Shown one piece after another: positions 4,662 through 6,243 of a stretch of DNA of 6,243 nucleotides. Where the stretch lies: the NCBI GenBank assembly GCA_964463255.1, contig CAYXBC010000058.1, forward strand, positions 1-6,243. The letters are read 5' to 3'. The translations under genes were made by a program, and so were the position numbers. Source of the stretch: CAJBLF01 sp964463255 (GTDB lineage Bacteria > Patescibacteriota > Gracilibacteria > Absconditabacterales > Absconditicoccaceae). The notes below the pieces were generated by a model. The model did no database searches, was not told the origin of the DNA, and saw only the letters and a list, made by a program, of their open reading frames with translations. Within the stretch, counting starts at the first letter, position 1. Each line of letters starts with the position of its first letter.

Positions 4662-5981
4662 TCAGGCTGAGGAGGGAATTTCTATTTCAAGTCCGGTGAT
4701 CATAAAGTCGAGCAAGTGATCCCAATTGTTAAAAACAATATAGCGTAAAAGGGCATTGATATCGTGAAAGAAGAGCTCCCGTTTACGCAGTATCTGGCGG
4801 AGCAATTTGTAGCGCATATCGACAAGATTCAAAACGGTGTGAAATAGGAAAGCAAGCAAGTTGAGTGAGAGAAAAAAAGAAGCCAAAAACTGGCTACCAT
4901 GCCCGAAGTTGTGCTCAAGGTGGTAGCCTTTGGTCTTGAGAACGTTGTTATTCTCGTTTTCAATCTTCCAGCGGGAGCGTCCATCTCGTGCGATCGCTTC
5001 CACTGTCGTTTCGAGTACATCAAAATCGGTTACAAAGGCATTACGATACACGAATGCTCCCGTTTCTTCATCCGTAATTGTGAGTTCGCACCAATTGACG
5101 AGCATAGCATTCGGTTCACCATTGAGAGGTAGATCATTGGCATAACGATACGTATAGATTTCACCCTGTTTACCATTCCAGCCGCGAACGGCATAGGTGG
5201 AAAGTGTCCCATTATTTTCCAGAAACTTTACGGTTTTATAGAGCATCTCATGTGAATCGGGCTTGCAAACCAGAATAAAGTGTAGTCCGGTGTGCTTGAT
5301 GAGTTGGCAGAACGGTTGTCGACTAAATAAATCATCGCCCAGAAGGATTACCCCTTTACTGGTATAGTATGCACCATGTTTTCTCACCCATCGTTTTGCA
5401 GCTTCGATCTCACAGTCCTGCTTTTCATTCCCATCCTGCGGAATAATGAACTCCGGTTCCAGGCAGATGACATGCTCATTCCCCGACTGTACTATCACTG
5501 GCGTTATGACCCCGTGATAATGGTTGATTTCTTCATTTTTCAATGTCCGATGGCTACATTTGTCACATTGGATCTTCTTCGATGAAAAATATTCCGTCCC
5601 ATCCAATGCTATCAACACTTTGTTTGAAAATGAACGCATCCCCTTGATTATCTCTGCTTTTTCTAGTCTGTTGAATATTTCTCGATACATCCCGTTTAGC
5701 ACTTCCGGTGTTACCGGGTCGAGCATGTTTCGTATCTGATTGGCACTTGGTATGTGCATAACTCCAAATATGCTCTCCGCATTTCTCTTCCCTTTTGCTT
5801 TTTTCAATGTTTCCTGGTGTTCCAAAAACGACGCACATTGTGTAAAAAATACCGAGAAGGCTCCCATTCCTGCATCTTCCATTTTATACTGGGTGTTTTT
5901 TCCTGTTCGGCTATCCGTCAATTCGCCCATTTTTTCTTTCATTCGTCCGATCAACTTTGGTTGTGTAAATCCTTCTAACAT
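4662..5981 (-). CDS. DDE transposase, ISNCY family
   Basis: The 439-residue protein catalyses cut-and-paste or copy movement of the surrounding element. It is full length for its group, with no stop or frameshift. The N-terminal part contains QYKMEDAGMGAFSVFFTQCASFL (31-53) and IPSANQIRNMLD (77-88), both typical of this transposase group. The RNase H-like core shows the first acid in ALDGTEYFSS (D127), the second in LLGDDLFSRQPF (D216/D217) and the third in RWKIENENNN (E341 or E343), followed by KTKGYHLEHNFGHG (349-362). A zinc-ribbon-like insert, CDKCSHR (139-145), with further histidines at 154 and 156, follows the first acid. The C-terminus is helical and hydrophobic (366-386). ATG 5981 has the purine-rich AGAGAGG Shine-Dalgarno (5989-5995), 7 nt upstream. 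All catalytic residues are present, so activity is possible. Confidence 0.93.
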   Translation of the reverse strand: MLEGFTQPKLIGRMKEKMGELTDSRTGKNTQYKMEDAGMGAFSVFFTQCASFLEHQETLKKAKGKRNAESIFGVMHIPSANQIRNMLDPVTPEVLNGMYREIFNRLEKAEIIKGMRSFSNKVLIALDGTEYFSSKKIQCDKCSHRTLKNEEINHYHGVITPVIVQSGNEHVICLEPEFIIPQDGNEKQDCEIEAAKRWVRKHGAYYTSKGVILLGDDLFSRQPFCQLIKHTGLHFILVCKPDSHEMLYKTVKFLENNGTLSTYAVRGWNGKQGEIYTYRYANDLPLNGEPNAMLVNWCELTITDEETGAFVYRNAFVTDFDVLETTVEAIARDGRSRWKIENENNNVLKTKGYHLEHNFGHGSQFLASFFLSLNLLAFLFHTVLNLVDMRYKLLRQILRKRELFFHDINALLRYIVFNNWDHLLDFMITGLEIEIPSSA

Positions 5982-6027
5982 TTTACTTCCTCTCTGTTAA
6001 TAATTTTCCCCCACCTTACTACTTTTT

Positions 6028-6044
6028 CCCTTTTTGCATAAGGG
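6028..6044. other. Small hairpin in the leader of the transposase
   Basis: CCCTT and AAGGG pair around a 7-base loop just inside the right end of the IS, upstream of the transposase Shine-Dalgarno. It could reduce read-through from outside promoters into the transposase, as leader hairpins do in other IS families. It is only 5 bp long and may be chance. Confidence 0.2.
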
Positions 6045-6055
6045 TTTTGCCTCTC

Positions 6056-6079
6056 TTTTTTCCATATTGAGAATTGCTG
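6056..6079 (-). repeat. Right terminal inverted repeat of the insertion sequence
   Basis: Read inward on the minus strand this begins CAGCAATTCTCAATATGG and matches the left end at 22 of 24 positions. The base composition then becomes A-rich on both sides, so the inner limit is approximate. Confidence 0.85.
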
Positions 6080-6243
6080 GATAGAAATCGACCACTTTTT
6101 CAGCAGACTCCTAAGTACGCTCTGCGCTGCTTACCCTGACGACAATGGATGAATTGCGTTTTCTATTGAAACAGTAACTGCATCCATCCCCTATTTACGA
6201 ATTAGTTATACATCCTGCGGTATAATAGACGGAGAGGAAAAAA
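6080..6243. other. Non-coding flank to the right of the insertion sequence
   Basis: No reading frame or RNA gene is recognisable here. TGGATG (6146-6151) and CATCCA (6181-6186) form an imperfect hairpin with GTTTTC/GAAAC inside. Before the insertion this DNA probably lay directly upstream of the SRP RNA promoter. Confidence 0.4.
6221..6226 (+). promoter_or_regulatory. Possible -10 box for a gene beyond the right edge
   Basis: TATAAT is followed by GACGGAGAGG, which could be the start of a transcript with a Shine-Dalgarno. No good -35 hexamer is found 16-18 bp upstream (CGAATT-like). The gene it would serve lies outside the window. Confidence 0.35.

Larger units (their letters stand above)
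4471..6079 (-). mobile_element. Insertion sequence of the ISNCY type, about 1.6 kb
   Basis: An apparently complete element of 1609 bp bounded by inverted repeats (4471-4494 and 6056-6079) around one intact transposase gene. The transposase reads toward the SRP RNA gene. Non-coding arms of about 170 bp (left) and 75 bp (right) flank it. No convincing target-site duplication is seen: the outside bases are GATTTTTG on the left and GATAGAAA on the right. The copy may be old, a flank may be rearranged, or the true ends may lie slightly outside the repeats I could align. The family name comes from recognising the transposase, not from a database match. Confidence 0.85.

Noticed and set aside
4899..5145. 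Two plus-strand open frames over the transposase
   Set aside because: They are mirror frames of a full-length DDE transposase with no features of their own.
6092..6105. CCACTTTTT followed by CAGCAG outside the right IS end, similar to the TTTTTG-CAGCAG at the left end and to AAAAAGTGG inside it
   Set aside because: The matches are short and in AT-rich sequence. Using them as a target duplication would break the well-matched inverted repeats.
6146..6186. TGGATG/CATCCA hairpin as a terminator
   Set aside because: The stem has large internal loops and is not followed by a T-run on either strand.
1..6243. CRISPR array, tRNA, toxin-antitoxin or defence genes
   Set aside because: No regularly spaced repeats, tRNA-like cloverleaf or paired small genes of these kinds were seen on either strand.

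Overview
This window looks like a low-GC bacterial chromosome of the Bacillota (Firmicutes). The signs are AT-rich genes, purine-rich Shine-Dalgarno sequences, and a YabE-like G5/3D-domain protein just upstream of rsmA, an order known from Bacillus. The signal recognition particle RNA is of the short type without an Alu domain. Bacilli and most Clostridia have the long type, so a lineage such as the Negativicutes would fit. That placement is an inference, not something the sequence proves.

Layout from left to right: (1) positions 1-475, minus strand: the N-terminal third or so of a PstS-like phosphate-binding lipoprotein, cut by the window edge. (2) 476-650: an intergenic region shared by divergent genes, with a clear -10 box for the his genes and nested inverted repeats where a -35 box would lie. 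(3) 651-2057, plus strand: a tight hisF-hisI-hisE cluster for histidine biosynthesis. hisI probably starts at a TTG behind a strong Shine-Dalgarno. (4) 2049-4256, minus strand: rsmA (16S rRNA dimethyladenosine methyltransferase) and, upstream of it, a membrane-anchored cell-wall protein with DUF348, G5 and 3D domains. The rsmA and hisE ends overlap by 9 bp in convergent orientation. (5) 4321-4423, minus strand: the 4.5S/SRP RNA gene (ffs), with a near-consensus promoter (TTGGCA-17-TATAAT) and its own terminal stem followed by a T-run. (6) 4471-6079: an apparently complete insertion sequence with 24-bp terminal inverted repeats and an intact 439-residue DDE transposase of the ISNCY type. (7) 6080-6243: a non-coding flank with a possible -10 box near the right edge.

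The genes are mostly housekeeping: phosphate uptake, histidine synthesis, ribosome maturation, wall remodelling and protein targeting. HisI and HisE carry out the second and third steps of the pathway and HisF acts later, at the cyclase step. The remaining his genes are not in the window. I see no CRISPR array, defence cassette or clear new system. The points most worth checking are the IS inserted about 10 bp upstream of the -35 box of the essential SRP RNA gene, the gene order SRP RNA - wall protein - rsmA, and a T9 tract at the start of the wall-protein gene that seems to separate a good signal-anchor start from its reading frame.
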